The notes below the pieces were generated by a model, which was not told where the DNA came from, did not search any database, and saw nothing but the letters and a program-made list of their open reading frames with translations. This document shows positions 11,738 to 26,508 of a stretch of DNA of 64,000 nt, one piece after another. Each line of letters opens with the position of its first letter. Position 1 is the stretch's first letter. The position numbers and the translations under genes are program-made. The stretch is taken from NCBI GenBank assembly GCA_005408345.1, contig SEMN01000161.1, positions 806,001 through 870,000 on the forward strand, given 5' to 3'. This DNA comes from Macquaria australasica (taxonomy: Eukaryota; Chordata; Actinopteri; Centrarchiformes; Percichthyidae).

Positions 11738-12013
11738 TTAATTCAAACCTGCTCCGGTGATCGGCGCCAAACAAGCAGCACATGGTTTCTCAGAGAAGTC
11801 CAGAAAATCCAGCCGGTCCTTGAAACAATTGCAGGCCTCACAACTTTTTATATGTTCTTTACTACTGTGCTTTTCTTTTAGCGCATAGATAGAAAGTGTA
11901 AATCTTGGTAAACATCGCTTTTCTTTTCTCCTCCATGCTGCTTCTGTTAGTTTCTCCCCTCCACAGCTCACAGGTGTCTCTAATTGATCTCCTCTCCTAC
12001 CAAGGCTGTCCAA
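11738..12013 (-). other. unrecognised 91-codon minus-strand frame, probably not a gene
   Basis: The frame is open for 91 codons but begins with TTG rather than ATG. It contains two cysteine pairs near its end (CEACNC and CAAC) and then a donor-like GCAG|gttt. I recognise no family. It lies where the prr5 3' UTR would be if that UTR runs to the distal poly(A) signal. A chance frame is the likeliest reading. Confidence 0.15.
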
Positions 12014-13936
12014 GAATTAACAAACAAAAAAACAGATAGACACCTTGCACTGTGAGAAGGACGACACAAGGTGGCAGTGTCCGCAAAGTTTTCTCATCTT
12101 GCATTTAAAAATATGGACCTAAACCAAAATATTGCCTGATATTATTGGATTAAATTAAAGTTTGGGGATTTTATAACATACAGGGTGTTTATGCAGAGTA
12201 AATACAATTATTGAGGTTTTCATCCAAAATGTTGTATTGCTCCTAATGTCTCTGTATTTAAACAAAAATATTTAAATATTGCTGTTATGATTGAAGTCTA
12301 TTTTTTTTAAAGAAACGTCACATTTGATTGTTTGGTAAACCACATGGATCTCATTGTTTAGGGACATTAATTTGGCAGTAAACACGCATCAGATTTCTTT
12401 AAAAGGCTGCATTCATGCAGGAACAGAAAGTGTTTGTGGCCTGGATGTGATTTTCTTCCAGATGTGTAAACAAGGAAAACTCACATTAAAGGTTGTTTGT
12501 CCCTATTTAGACAGACTCAGCGAGAGTCTTTACACATGGCTTTCTGATATTTTAAGTGGGTACGAATACAATGTGAGAAGAGCTGAGACAAGTACATGTT
12601 AACCTCTGATTCTCACGTCTGTCTGAGAATCAGCAGTGGGAAAAATCCCTGTACGTTCCTTTGATTAACATCTGAAAATGTTTTTACAAATGATTACCAT
12701 TAAAATAAATGAATTAAAACTGTCCCTCACAGAGGCCTTTGTCAACACAAGTTCAGTTAGAGTTTGACTAAAAAACATTTTCTTATGAAAAAAAGTCCCC
12801 TAATATTTACTTGACTGAAAAGACACTGACTGAATCACCTCTGAGCTGAGTCAGAGGCAAGCGTCAGTGACAATTTTTGAATTGACAGGAAGTGGGAGGA
12901 AGAGGTCCAAGGTTTGAAAACAGTTGAATAGCCAAAACAATGTTTGCAGGAAGGCTGTTGTCTTCTTGGCAAGCTGCAAAGACTGGATTCATCATCATTT
13001 AAAGGGTTTCATTCTCTGAAATGAACTAAACTGTAGCTGTAGGCTACTATGATCTTTTACAGTCTTAGTAGTTTCATAGTAATTTCTGAATTAGCACTGG
13101 AACCAGCTTTTATTTTGATGGTTCCAGGAAAAATGGATTTGCTCATCAAAGCAGCAGAAAACAATGGGACATGAAATTTGTCACCGATCTTATGTAGATG
13201 AAGCCTAAAAGCAACACATTTGAGATACACTGGAACCATTTCCAGTCCCTTCTTCCCCTGAACTGCTTTGTAAAGACATCTCTCTCAATATTCTAGACAT
13301 GGTACATAAAAATAAAGACAAAATGTAAAGAATTAGTAGCAGAGAAGCAGAAACCAATGAGATTCAGTGCGAGACCAAGTGCAAAATTCAAATGAATATT
13401 TTAATCATCAATTAATAAAATAAGTTGAAGTTCAACCAACAACATAGAAGCATCACTGGTTAAACCAGAGAGTTTCTTTTACATTTGAAAATGTTGAATT
13501 TGACAGCCAAAGCTGTTCAATAGCCCTGGTCTTGAAGAGACAATGGTAAAACATTTCCATTTTTCAGCATGTGCTATCATCACTGGCTTTATGTTTTTCA
13601 TTCACAAGAGAAAACAGGGAAAAATCACCTCTGAGAGAGCAAAACCTGCGACACAACCACTCGTTTATAGTCTAGTTTGAAAGTCAAATGATTTCTGTGA
13701 TTATAGCTTCCCAGACAGGCCAGCACTGATGTTTCCAACTGGGGGCATACACTTTCAAAACAGGCCACATTGATATTTTTTACCAGTCAGCGTGAGGTTA
13801 GACTTGTTTCTAGGGATGGGCGACCACATCTAGAGTCTCCATAAAACAGCAGGAGGCATCACAGGGTGTCAGGAATGTCAATCATAGCTCAGCATTGTTT
13901 GCACATGTCCCTGCTTCAGATTGTGTGTCTCCTTAG

Positions 13937-13937
<1 letters not shown>

Positions 13938-13993
<56 letters not shown>
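13938..13993. repeat. (GT)n microsatellite abutting the prr5 stop codon
   Basis: There are about 28 uninterrupted dinucleotide units. On the prr5 sense strand it is (AC)n and starts directly after the TGA stop. Confidence 0.95.
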
Positions 13994-13995
<2 letters not shown>

Positions 13996-15457
13996 ACGCC
14001 ACACTCTGCCTGTTGCTGTCTATGCTGTGCGTCGACCCTCCAGAGCAGCGTCGCGAGAAGTCCAGAAAGATGCCGTCGAGCTCCGGCTCCGAGTCCAAAG
14101 ACTCCAGGATGTGGTCCATCATCATCAGCATCTCCGGACTGGACGAAGGACTGGGACCGGAACTCGTGTCTTGAGCCAGTACTCTGGAGGACGCAGGGGA
14201 GTCTGACACCAGTGAGCCTGTGCAGTGTGTGTCCTCGCCTGGGGAAGGCTCTGGGAGGATGCAGGGGGAGTGATGCTCTGGCTGGAGCGGGTGGGGACCT
14301 GCGGGACTGTCAGCGTCTCTGGGCGGGGGGTCCTGGCTGGAGGTCACAGTGTCTATACAGAGGACGGTAGAAGCTTTAGAGTAAAATGAATGAATTACCA
14401 GTATGTTTAAATGCGACTACTTTCACGCTAAAACTCTCCTTTGATATCCCTGCTGATTTATTTGGCTTGTTAGTTGGCACTGAGAAGCAAAACTGTTGCC
14501 TCTATCAGTATAACTTTACAAATATATAATAAACTTCAGCATCATAACCCATACAGTTTTATGAGAGCTTTTGGGACAGTTTACTCTTTTCAATTCATTT
14601 TTTCCAGGCACAACATAAAAAAAATGTTTGTGCAATATCCAGTGAGATGCAGAAGGTTTTTAAACTTAGAGAGTTTGATTTAAAGGTCAGCACCAAAACA
14701 CAAAGTAATCTGAAACATTGATCCCTCCAGAAAGAAAAGCCTCTTGCTATCTTGAAATTTGCCGTCGTCACTGATTTGTCATATTTTTCCGTCGTACCTG
14801 AAAGTGCAGCAGAGGCTGTGGAAGCTGGAGAGTGGTTGGCGAGGCGGGATGTGCTGGTGTTGCTGGTGGCAGCGGTCGTGGATTCAGCCACAGCGCTGCT
14901 CTCCTCCAAGCAGGAAGTCATCTCACAGACAGAGTGGCGCCTGATACCTGTGCCACCTCCTCCGGAGGAGTCGACGTCGTACTCCACCACAGGGGTCAGC
15001 ATGGGAACGTTGTAGCTCTTGGAGCGTACCACTGGGTTTTTGGCGACGGGGGAGTTGCCTGGTTTGGAGGGCCAGGAGCGCTGCAAACGCTTTTCTGGAG
15101 AGAGAAAGAGATGATGATGATTACTTTATAATTGAAAAACACCACAGAGTACAAGTACAAGAGAACACATAAACACATAAGGGATACTGGCACTTATAAC
15201 ACTTCCATTATTTCTTTCATATATTGTACGTATCTGTACATTTACACACACACCTAATAGGCAGGAGGAGCAGTGCAAATTGGAAGATCCATCTCTGGAA
15301 TATAACCCATGAGTCCCGAGGTAGGGAGAGACCACCTTCTGGATGAGAGACTCCAGACGAAGGTAGTCGTCTGTTACACCTTTGGATTCATGGACTCCCT
15401 GCATCAGATACACAAACACTAGAGCTTTAACAGACATGAACACATTTCCGGGAGAAA

Positions 15458-15533
<76 letters not shown>

Positions 15534-18500
15534 AAAGAGTTCAATTTGTCTTTCTGAGATTTTATCAAACACTCAGCCAGTTACTGTGAGTAGAACCAAA
15601 AGTCCCTGCAAATAAGTTTGCTGAATTTTAATATTGTTGAAAACAGAATGGGGTGACAGCTGCCAATACTATGCGACACTATGCTTTTATAGACCCGGCC
15701 GCAAGACAGCATGAATTAAACAGCAGAGAGTGTTGAGTGAATTCGGTCCCTATCTTAGACTTAATACATAAACATGTATAATCATACTGGGATAAGAAAC
15801 CCATCAACAGTCAGTTTAGATAGAGAGAGACAGACAAAACAAACCCATGAACCTGGTTTTAACTTCTGTGAGGAAAGTGAACAATGAATGTAAATTTAGT
15901 AACGTATCCCACTGCAAAGAATGTAAACTTTGAATTGGCATTATCTTTGTCATTATTGGTTCAAACTTTACGACTTCGACAAGCAAAATAATCTGCTGCC
16001 TAGTAACAGCTGACATGAGTAGCTTTAAGTTAAAATGATGATTGTACGAACCAAATAAAGTTGTTGGGGTGGGGGGGTATATAATGATGATGAGTCTGTT
16101 AGATTGGAACTGTGCGGTTATCTGAAAATGATGCACATCCTCAGACTAAACAGAGCTCGACTGCGTCTCTCTGTCTATTTGTTTCGTGTGTTGCAAGTAG
16201 AGGCAGATTGCACATACTCATTTGAGCCACCGCTGATATAAAAATATAGATTTAGAGCCGTGAGTACTAGCCAGGTCTGGGTGTCAGTTTTAGGCCAATG
16301 CAGAACTCTACTATAAACTCAGAACTTGAGTAAAAAGCTCAGGACACTGTTGCATATTCTGCCTCTGCACAGTCACAACCAATTTGCTCAATGGGAATAA
16401 AAGGGGGCGTTTCTCTCCGTGAGGGGAAGCTCGCAACTTTGCACGCATGCCGCTTCACCGTACATCCACTGTGCGCACGTGGAGCCCTCGTTGCCCTGTT
16501 TATTGGGTCTTCTTGTTTCACAGGGGCCCAAGTAATTGTTTCTGCATTGTCGCCAGGAAGCACAGGCGTTACAGCTTTCATCTCTGCAGCGAGACTCAAA
16601 CCCACTGTGCACTTGATGTTAGTGTGTTTTTAAGTAGATCAGTGGCAAACAAGTTAAACTCACAATCAATATGGTGCTATTTATGAACTCATGAAAAATA
16701 ACAAACAAGAACTTTTCTGTTTGAAAGGCTTTTTTCCCCTCCTTTTTAAAAGTTGGATTCAGTTTGAGTCGCTTCCACAATTTTGACACACTTGAGACCA
16801 AATGTTCACGCCTAGGGGTGCGATACATGTGAATCCAGACCTCACTCCAAAGTCTTCAAATAACAAAAGGAGGGATCAATCAAGTTTCAGTACTGTGAAT
16901 CATTGAGCTCATGCATCAAAACCACAGCACAGGAACTAACCACATAAATAGACCAGACTTCGGTGAATTGGCGTCACAGAACGAAAGGGAAATTACTAAC
17001 AGATGAAACAAGAAGTAGCAAAAACAGCAACGTTCAGTGCTGAATTTGATCTTATACTCAACCTCTTGTCTTTGCTGCCCTGCTTTCCTGTCTGCTGTTA
17101 TATCTTCGACTCTACCTGTTTTTCTCTTCCTCTTTCCTTGCTTTCTGTTGATTTTGATATTCATTGTGGGCAAACACAAACAGACCAATTAAAATGACTC
17201 TCCAGTAAAGTGCTGTACACAAATAAATATATCCTGATTTCTATTCTCTAGTGTCTTTTTTACTCTGCAAACCTTCCTCTCTCTTGCTGTCTTGCCCTCC
17301 CTCTGTTTGAGTCTGGAAGCAGCGGATTTGGGTCAATGAGTCACTACAATGATGTCTAAAGGGACCCACACAGAAGCAGACTCATAGTTCCTACTTCCAG
17401 ACACACTTGACAGCACATTTAATCCACTTGCATTCACTCCCTGACCCACATCTTACCTCTGACCGATACATGCCTAACTTTAAAAGGAATATAAATGGTT
17501 TTTGGAAGAAGCTGGTGAGTCAAAATCATACATTAATCTGATTCTTTGCTCCAGTGCCCTATACACTGTAGAGACTGCTACTGACTAACTTTGATCCATC
17601 AGGAGCCAAAGGTTGCTAACTAATGCTAGCTAAACTTATATCCATTTGGAAAGCATCACTGATAAATGGTTTTTTAGAGTCACTGATACATGGTCCCTCC
17701 ACAAACCCCATTAGGTTCTTCAAGGAATGCTGAAATCCTTTCTTATGTTCCTCCAAAACATACGGATGGTTTTCGTACCACTGCTAAAATATCTCAAAGT
17801 TTCATAGAAGAGCCATTTTAACAGTAGTTAGTTAATTAGATTAGTTTTGAATGATAAAAAGATATAAGCTTGGGGCTCGTGCAAATTCTAGTCACAAAAG
17901 TTAATTATTTTCTTTCAAAGCCAAAAGATGTTTAGTTAAGTATTGAAGAAACGTATGTGTATAAATTCACAGCAATCTCATTTCTCCATGGTTGTTTTAC
18001 TTAAACCAGACCTGCATATTTGTGAACAATATCGTGAATAGTATGTACAATAAGACATCCAAGATTAGAGAAATGACCAAAAAATAAACATAACTTTGTG
18101 CAGCAGATTTTGTTTCTTTCTACCCCTGTTAATCATCTCGCAACCCGTTGCGGGGGTCCTGACCTATGAACGTATCCTTCAATAGTAAAACATGGATGTG
18201 ATCAGCAATGACTGAAAATGCAGATGAATAAAACTGGTGTGAATTTTGTGAAACGAGCAGCGTCTCAACTTGAAAATCCAGTGCGTGTTGTCTGCATGAA
18301 GAGCAGAGCAACATCACAGTTAAATGATAAGTAAACAACTCTCTTCCTGTTCCCACAGGACGTGAAGGCAATGGACAATTAACTGTGTGCAGCTACAATT
18401 CACTGATGAATAACTAAACCAAATAAACCTGGTACTAAACCCATATTATAAAACTTAAGACTCTAAAGGTCAGGCTCTTACTTTGGGGCGATATCAGTCG

Positions 18501-19052
18501 CCTACTGTTACTCACTATAGTTTATTTTTAAATGTTTACGAACTAAAGTTAATTATCCACAGGGGACACATGAAAGTCTGTGCTCTCATCACTTAACAGA
18601 TATGACGAAAATGTCACGTATTCCTTTGAGCCTTTGCTTCAACTCCAAGTCTACACGTGAAAATTACGTTTTTGCTATTGAGTTGCTGATTCTTTTCTGT
18701 TCTTGTGAGGACATAAGGGTCTTAACGGACAGTTTAGACACGGATAATTCACACAGACAAATATTGAGACAAATATTCCGCCACAGGCAGGGTGCAGAGG
18801 GGACTGAGTGGTCATGGGAAGATTACTGTGCTCTGTGTTCACACTGAGATTACTTCCTGTGAGATCCCTTTGCAAGAAAAAAAAAAGCTCTGTACCCTCT
18901 GCTCCTCTTTTCCCATCTGTTGTCATTTACCCTCTTCCCTCACCCCACATCAGTCATGGATGTTTGTCTGTGCAAGCCACGTGAGAGAGAGATAGCATGA
19001 GAGATTGTAAAGTAAAGAGGGTGAAAAGAAAAGGAAAAGATAAAGAAAGAGG

Positions 19053-19144
<92 letters not shown>

Positions 19145-19349
19145 CTGCAGTATTAGCAGCATCTGTATGATAGAAGGAGGAACTCTGGCTCGGGGTCGAG
19201 ACAGCGCCTCATCCAGTTTCAGGTTGAGGGTGATGATGTTCCTGAAGTGGAGCAGAGCCAACTGACGCACTGACGGCTCTTTTCCCTGAGGACACACACG
19301 TGTCAACACACAGCTTTTTGAGAATAGAAACATGTGAGTGTGTGTATGG

Positions 19350-19407
<58 letters not shown>

Positions 19408-20355
19408 CTGTACAGGATAGAAGATGGCCTGCAGCATGGACAGAACATCACAGAAGAAGAAGTCCCATGTGTCGGCCAGGGAGTCCAGCAACTTCTGACC
19501 TATAACACACAAGCAGATAGACAAACAACCAATCAGGAGAGAACCACAAAGTCAGAGAAATTACAGAAACAAAACTGTCTGGCACATGCAGTCAACATGA
19601 AATAATGTGCTACAAGGTTCTGGAGAAAGCTCAGCATCGCGATTTAGCAATTTGTTTTATTGCAGAGGTTGTTTGTGTTCTTAATTCCATGTAAATCTTA
19701 CATGTCCGTAATGTTGGACATGACATGAGTCTGTAATGTGTTAAGTAAAAAATCTAATGCAAATTAGAGACCACATTTAACCAAATGTTGGTCCCCTGTG
19801 AGTTGGCATCTTGTCTTTTTCCTGTGTTTTTATGAAGTGGAAATTACAGTATTAAAGAAGCAAGGAGACCCACTCGAAAGAGACAGCTCAAGACCAAAAG
19901 TGTCAAATTGTGACGATGCATAAGAATTTGATATGAAATTGTTTATTGTACAAAAGGCTCACACTGCAAACATCTTGCTACTTGTTCCTATGTAATGATA
20001 TTTCAATTGTCTCTCAATTGACTAAAATTCCAGATGCTAAGTTAACCCTTGAACTATTCGTTTGAACAGTGAGAATGTGGCTTTATCTCTCCACCATCAC
20101 TCTTGACCCCTCTGATCCCCCGCAGTGGTTTGTCTTACCTTAACTTTTCTCACTTGATGTTGTGTAATTGACGCAAAGCATCACTTCCTGTGTGGTTGCT
20201 GTGACGACAGCACTGAAAATCTGTCACAGTCAGCGTGTGTGTTTTATCATATCAAAGGTGCTTCAGATAAATGTCACACATTTACCACAACAGAGAGAAC
20301 AAATTACTTTCATTGTCTTATTCTCACCTCTTCAATGGCTTGCTCTCATTCTGAC

Positions 20356-20387
<32 letters not shown>

Positions 20388-21499
20388 TGTGTGTGCATGT
20401 GTGCAGGTGTGCAGGTGTGTGCTGCAGAAAAATGCCCATCAAGAGTGATGGTGGAGAGATAAAGCCACATTCTCACTGTTCAAACGAATAGTTCAAGGGT
20501 TAACTTAGCATCCGGAATTTTAGTCAATTATTATGTTTCCCTGCTTGACTTGTGACTTTTGACACATTGAGATAAAAGCTCTTAACATTTATCTCTGACT
20601 CACTGGCACTGTGAACGTTCCTCACCAACGCCAGGAGGCACCGTTAGTTAAAAATGAGTGATATCCAAATTCAAGGGCACAACAAACACAGTAAGGGTCC
20701 AGATAGTTTTTTACATTGCTTACATTATGTTAAAGGTTAATCAAAAGTCTTCTCTTAAGGATGGCAATTTGTTTAACTTTTCTTTTTTTTTTTTTTACAC
20801 AACTTACATTTTCTTTCCTCTCGTTAATATGTATCTGCATCTTCTTAACCAAACAACAACCTGTGTACGTTTGTAGCCACGCTAGCTGAGTCACTCCAGG
20901 GATGGCAATGTCAGTCTGTCCGTCAGTCGGTCCACCAATCCAGACTGAAATATCTCAACAACTACTGGATGGATTGGCACGACATTTTTTACAGACATTC
21001 ATGTCTCCCTCAGGGTGAATTGAAATACCTTTGGTGATCCCCTGACTTTTCATCTAGCTCAATTATCAGATCAAAAGTTCACTTTGTCCAGTACTTTGAT
21101 TTATTACTGCATAACTAATGACATTCTAATCAGGCTCAGCTGTAGTTTGTGTTTAGTGCTAATTAGCAAATGTTAGCATGCTAAGACGTTAAACTAAGAT
21201 GGTGATTTATATCTGTTAAAGATTAGCACAACATTGTCATTGTGTGCATGTGCGTGTGCATGTTAGCACGCTGATGCCAAAAAAATGAGTCTACATTCCT
21301 GCTCCCCTCATTGCACATGTGTGCACACAGTATATTTTGTTAACATTCATAATGTGTGTTTGTGTGTACCTTCATAGAAGCGGATCTTGTCTCTCAGTAT
21401 GACCATGCCTTTAGTGAGCAGCTGGTTCTGAAGGTACTCAGTGAAGAAGGAGCCCAGCTCCGTCTTCAGCAGCTGCCTGCAAAAAACACGAGTGCATAT

Positions 21500-21534
<35 letters not shown>

Positions 21535-24332
21535 TGGTAATGCCTACTAAACATGAACCAAAACTAATATCTCATGCACTGAAGCGCTGCAGTGTTTAAA
21601 CAGCAACAGACTCCGGAAATGAGAAAAGATGTTGTTCACACTGAAAACAAAGGCTACAGCAACATCTGAACATTTCAAGAACAGGATTTTCCACTGATAA
21701 ACTTGTTAGCGCAGGTACAGATTAGTATGACAGCTGGACTTGCTGTTATTACAGGAAGAGAGCATTTGACCTTTAATCTTTGTGGCGCACAAAACCTCAC
21801 TGAACAAACAGCGTATGTTTGGACACATAAAAATGTAATTTTACAAAGCTTGTTGGTCTCTTCCTAGTTACAGAGAGAGTCGTGACTACTGCTGTATTTC
21901 TGCAATGTAACGTGACGCTTTCATGTCGTTCAATTTTAGATACACAGAACAGCTCGAGTCCATTCACAACCCCAGGCCATGTTAGACTGGCACTCTCTGG
22001 GCAGATCAACCATCCCTGTTGCACCAAGTGATGTGTGTGCATGTATGTGTATACTGTATACATTGCACGTGCATGTACAGTATGTGTGTGCGTGTGCAGT
22101 GTAATGTTTACTGCACATGACTGGAGTCAGTGCTGACAACCCTGCCCTCAGCTGCCCTCAGCTACACTGTAATTCAACACACAGCAGTGACCCCTCTGTA
22201 ACCTCGACCTGTCATTTCCCCTTTTAGGTGTTTCTGATTCAGTGGACAGTCGAGACCAGCAGGAGAAAAAACATTACCCATGATGCAGCTGAACAGTTAC
22301 TGGGCATGTGTTAATGTTTCAGTAAAATTACAGTAAATGTAGCATTCTGAAGCTGCCATTACGTGTATATGAGTGTCTCTGCCGGCAAGGAATCCAACGC
22401 TACAGCAAGGGAAGGTGGGAAATTACAGAAGAAAACACTATAATTGAGTCTCTTCCTAAAATACAAACCAGCTCAAGCTCAACACTCGGCGCGCTTGTGT
22501 GAAAGTCAGAAAAACAGACAAATGAAAACACAAAGAGACAGACGGATGAAGAGACAGACCGCTGACCTGACACCTTCATTCAGAGTGTAGAGTTCATTTT
22601 CCCCCAGATCCTTCCTCTGGAAAACTGATATCACTGCGTTGTGGATGCTGAGAAGAAACACACACAGAAGCATTTAGTGGACACATAGTCACAAAGAGTA
22701 ATGACTAATGGGCAGGACAATAGAATAATATTCAATTAATCAACAATATGCACGATCACCACAAGTATATTGTTGTTAAAAGCTATAATATAAACAACTC
22801 TCATTCCTTCAAACTGAGATATATTGTAGAATTGCTTAATCATTTGCTGGTGTTCACATGCACATATAAGTGACAAACTTTAGAAAGCAATAGAGAAGAT
22901 CTCAGATTGAACGCTCCATCCAGAGAGAGTTGGACACATAGATGTGATGTTATTTTCCACTCTCCGCTGTCTAGCATCAATAAAAAGCTGAAACACCCAT
23001 AAAAATAACCAGACAAAAGCGAGAGAGAGGACCGAAGAAGAAAAGGATCTATGAGGCAGAAACGAGGAGTGAGGGATGACTGGAGATAAAAAGAAATCGT
23101 GATGGACCCTGAGGGAAGAGAGGCAGATAGAGTTGATGCTTATGTGCATGCATGTGTGTGTTTGTGTGTAAAGGTTTCGTATTCATAGCATGGACAATGG
23201 CACCAACAGAGCTTTCTTTTCAGCTTATTCAAACATGGTACTGCCAAGGAAAAAAAGATACACACACACAAATACATGGCCATGTGTGTGTAGATATACA
23301 GGCGTGACAGCTTGAGTAGGGTTGCATGCATGACCAAAAAATAAATATTTTCACATTCAGTCAGATATGAAAAGTAAACTCACACTTCAGCCCGATTGAG
23401 TATATACACGTCAACCTCTCACATACTGACCTGTTCCAGGTGGCGTTGGCCCCGGCCCTCCTCTGCTGGGTGCCTTTGTCCTTGCTGCACTCCTCTGCCA
23501 GTCCTCCAGTTGTTCCTCCCTTATCCCCTCCTCCTCCTGGGGTTTTCGCCTGCGAGAGGTCGGTCAGACTGGAGAACGAGTTGCTGCCCAACCTCAGCTT
23601 GCTGTGGAGACTCCTCGAAATCCAAAAGACAGAAAGAGAGAAATAAAAATAATCCACTTTCCACATATGCTAGTGGAACCAAATGAAAGTACATAAAGCA
23701 TTAAAGTCATCCAAAGACAATAATAGGTGTTTTTTTTTGTTTTTTACCTCAAAAGCTAATCATTTTTGTTGGTGAAATGTGAGTACAGTAGATTTAGTTT
23801 GAGAAACTTCCAAATCTATGAAAAACGTTCTCTTGCAGGATGTGTTCTCTTCATGTCCATGGTTTACGCAATATTAATAATCAAGGCACCATACTGAACA
23901 GGTAAAATACAGAACAACACCTACATAAACTCAAAATCAGCAGAAAATCCAAAGAGAAAAGGTAACACTATGAGGTACAACTGCTGTGCACCAACAGCAC
24001 TGTAATTCTTCCTGATTTTAATGGCTGACAACTTAAGCATTTACTGAAGGGTGATTACTTTTTATTAGCCACCTGCTAATGTTTACTCAAGCTGATGTAC
24101 TATACTGCCTTGGAAACATACAGTAGAGAGACAAGTAGGGACAGGGAGAGCAATCAGGAGGAGAGTACAGTCAGTCAACCCCGGAAGAGGAACATTTAAA
24201 TAGAGAAATGGAGAGAGGAGCAAACTGGAGAGATGTACTACATATTCATAGGCTGGTTAACTCAAACCTATTGAATCTGTAAATGTAATCATATGCAAAT
24301 TGTAGCAATTCAGTAAGTAAATATATGTGTGT

Positions 24333-24387
<55 letters not shown>

Positions 24388-24648
24388 CTTATGTGTCTTA
24401 TGTGACCTTATAAGTGAGGACATACAGTATATGGAAAGGGGGAAATGAGGACATTTAGGACACATCTTCATAGGGCTGGTAAGGTTAGAATTGTTAGGTT
24501 TTAGGTTTAGTTTTAGTTTAGGATATGGGTTGGGGTTAGGAATGTAGGTGTGATGGTTAAGATTAGTGAGAATGCATTTTGTCAATGAGGAACAAAGAAG
24601 AGGAACAAAGTAAAAAGAGTGAAAGCCAAAACTTAGGAGAACTTAGGA

Positions 24649-24734
<86 letters not shown>

Positions 24735-24931
24735 TGTGTGTGTGTGTGTGTGTGTATTTGTATTATTTATGTACTGTATGCAGGTAAGCATAAATACACA
24801 CACTGCAAACTCCAGTTCTTTATATTACTGCTGCATTGTTTCTGCTGTCCAGTGAATGAAAAAGACTTTCACATTCATTCAAACAACCAAACAAACCAGC
24901 AATTTCTGCAATAATTGAAAACATACAACAT

Positions 24932-24967
<36 letters not shown>

Positions 24968-25743
24968 CATTATGTACTTACTCTAGTAACTGTAAGGGTA
25001 CCACATATCCCCACTCCATGAGTCGACAGGTGGATGAAAGATAGGATGAAGATAGTTGAGGTTAAAAGGTGTCTCTGTCCTCGTGGGTCTCTATCTCACT
25101 CTTGTCACATGTCCTTTTTCCTTTTTTTCTCTCTTGTTTCATTTCCCTCCCTTCCACTTCCCCCTCCTAATTCTCCTACCTTAACTGTTTCTATTCTTTC
25201 CTACCCTCTTCTCTTTTTCTCACTTTGCCAGTCTATGCCAGTTGGTTGGTGACCATGTGACCCTGTGAGCTTTTGTGCCAGGCGAACAAAGGAACCCTTT
25301 GAGGTTCAAGAGCTGCCAAGAGGGAGGGGAAGGATTTAAAGGTGACACATTTAATGTCCTCCTCCTCTCTTTCTGTCTGTGTGGGGCCCAGGACAGATAG
25401 AAGTTGTATTCAAGCTGTTATCACATGTTGGCCCAATTCATTGATCACAGTTAAATATTTCTTTATTTATCACACTGATTTTGTCTGCTTTTTACTGCCA
25501 TCTGCTGTGGAATTATTTAGTTTTCTTCTTTGTTTTCAGTACATTTGTAATGATCCGTGCGCTCTGAACCTTGTTCGCAGGAGCGGAATTAAACTGAATT
25601 GAATTTAAATTAATTTGGACACAAAAAGCAGAAGAAAGAGAAAAAGAAGGGGCTAAGAGGAAAGATAGAAAGCGGGAAAGAGAAAAAAGAGGGAATGGAA
25701 AATCAGAGGCATGTAAAAGAATATGGCAGGGAAGAGGAGAGAC

Positions 25744-25807
<64 letters not shown>

Positions 25808-26409
25808 GTAGGTTCGCCTGTCAACCTGGATCTTAGTTCAACTCCACATAAATAGGTCAGTGTGAGAAACAGGAGCCCTGGGCTCAAACACACACACACA
25901 CACACACACACTTCTTGAGTCAAAGGGAGGATGAGTTTCCAAATTCTCTCAGAAAAGGTGCAGTGCTGTACCTCATGCCACTGAATCTACAGACACTTCT
26001 AAAACAGAAGCAGAAGATAGAGAGACTCAGACTAAACACTGAGTTGCAAAACGTGTCTAGTAGAGACAATCTCACTGCTGATATAATAAGGGATATATTT
26101 CTACATTTGTGTGAATTAAAGGACTCTGATGTAACCCGGAAGACAGATACTTTTTAGTTTTTGGCTCTGAAACAACAGGAAGGAGTTGACAGAGAAAATG
26201 CTGCGGTCTAATTACTAAACAAAGGAGGATAAGGGGGATGTTTGCATGAATGAAAGAACGAATGAGGTCATTCAGGAATGTGTGTGAGTGTATGTGTGTG
26301 TTTTTCACTTTCATCTACCTTTGTGTGTCCCAAAGAACGGGGACAAAGAAAGAAAAAGAAATAGAAAAAGGAGTGGAACTCTGCATACTGGATTGAGACC
26401 TGCTGGCTG

Positions 26410-26508
<99 letters not shown>

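Larger units (their letters stand above)
10654..13993 (-). other. prr5: prr5 3' UTR (probable, alternative ends)
   Basis: The sequence after the stop codon at 13994 opens with a CA repeat on the sense strand. Candidate poly(A) signals (AATAAA on the minus strand) lie at 13109-13114 and at 10654-10659. The distal one would place the end about 390 bp from the end of napepld and would include the MITE at 10729-11224. I cannot tell which site is used. Confidence 0.4.
15400..19143 (-). other. prr5: prr5 intron of 3.7 kb without further exons
   Basis: It holds the GAAA tract, AT-rich sequence, a more GC-rich patch near 16380-16600 with open frames on both strands but no recognisable family, and the large GT tract at its 5' end. 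I see no conserved exon. Confidence 0.5.

Noticed and set aside
13866..14370. Plus-strand frames across the prr5 terminal exon, including poly-Cys-Val
   Set aside because: These are translations of a GT microsatellite and of the antisense of prr5. The same applies to the Cys-Val and Thr-His frames at every dinucleotide repeat in the window.
15456..15535. Possible CRISPR or satellite array
   Set aside because: It is a simple AAAG tetranucleotide repeat without spacers, in a vertebrate intron.
16339..16633. GC-richer patch with open frames on both strands in a prr5 intron
   Set aside because: Considered as an alternative prr5 exon, but no frame resembles PRR5 and no acceptor-donor pair in phase was found. 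It is probably a repeat.
24475..24550. Interstitial telomere-like sequence
   Set aside because: GGTTAG/TTTAGG motifs are irregular, with no run of TTAGGG units. It is better explained as degenerate low-complexity sequence beside a microsatellite.
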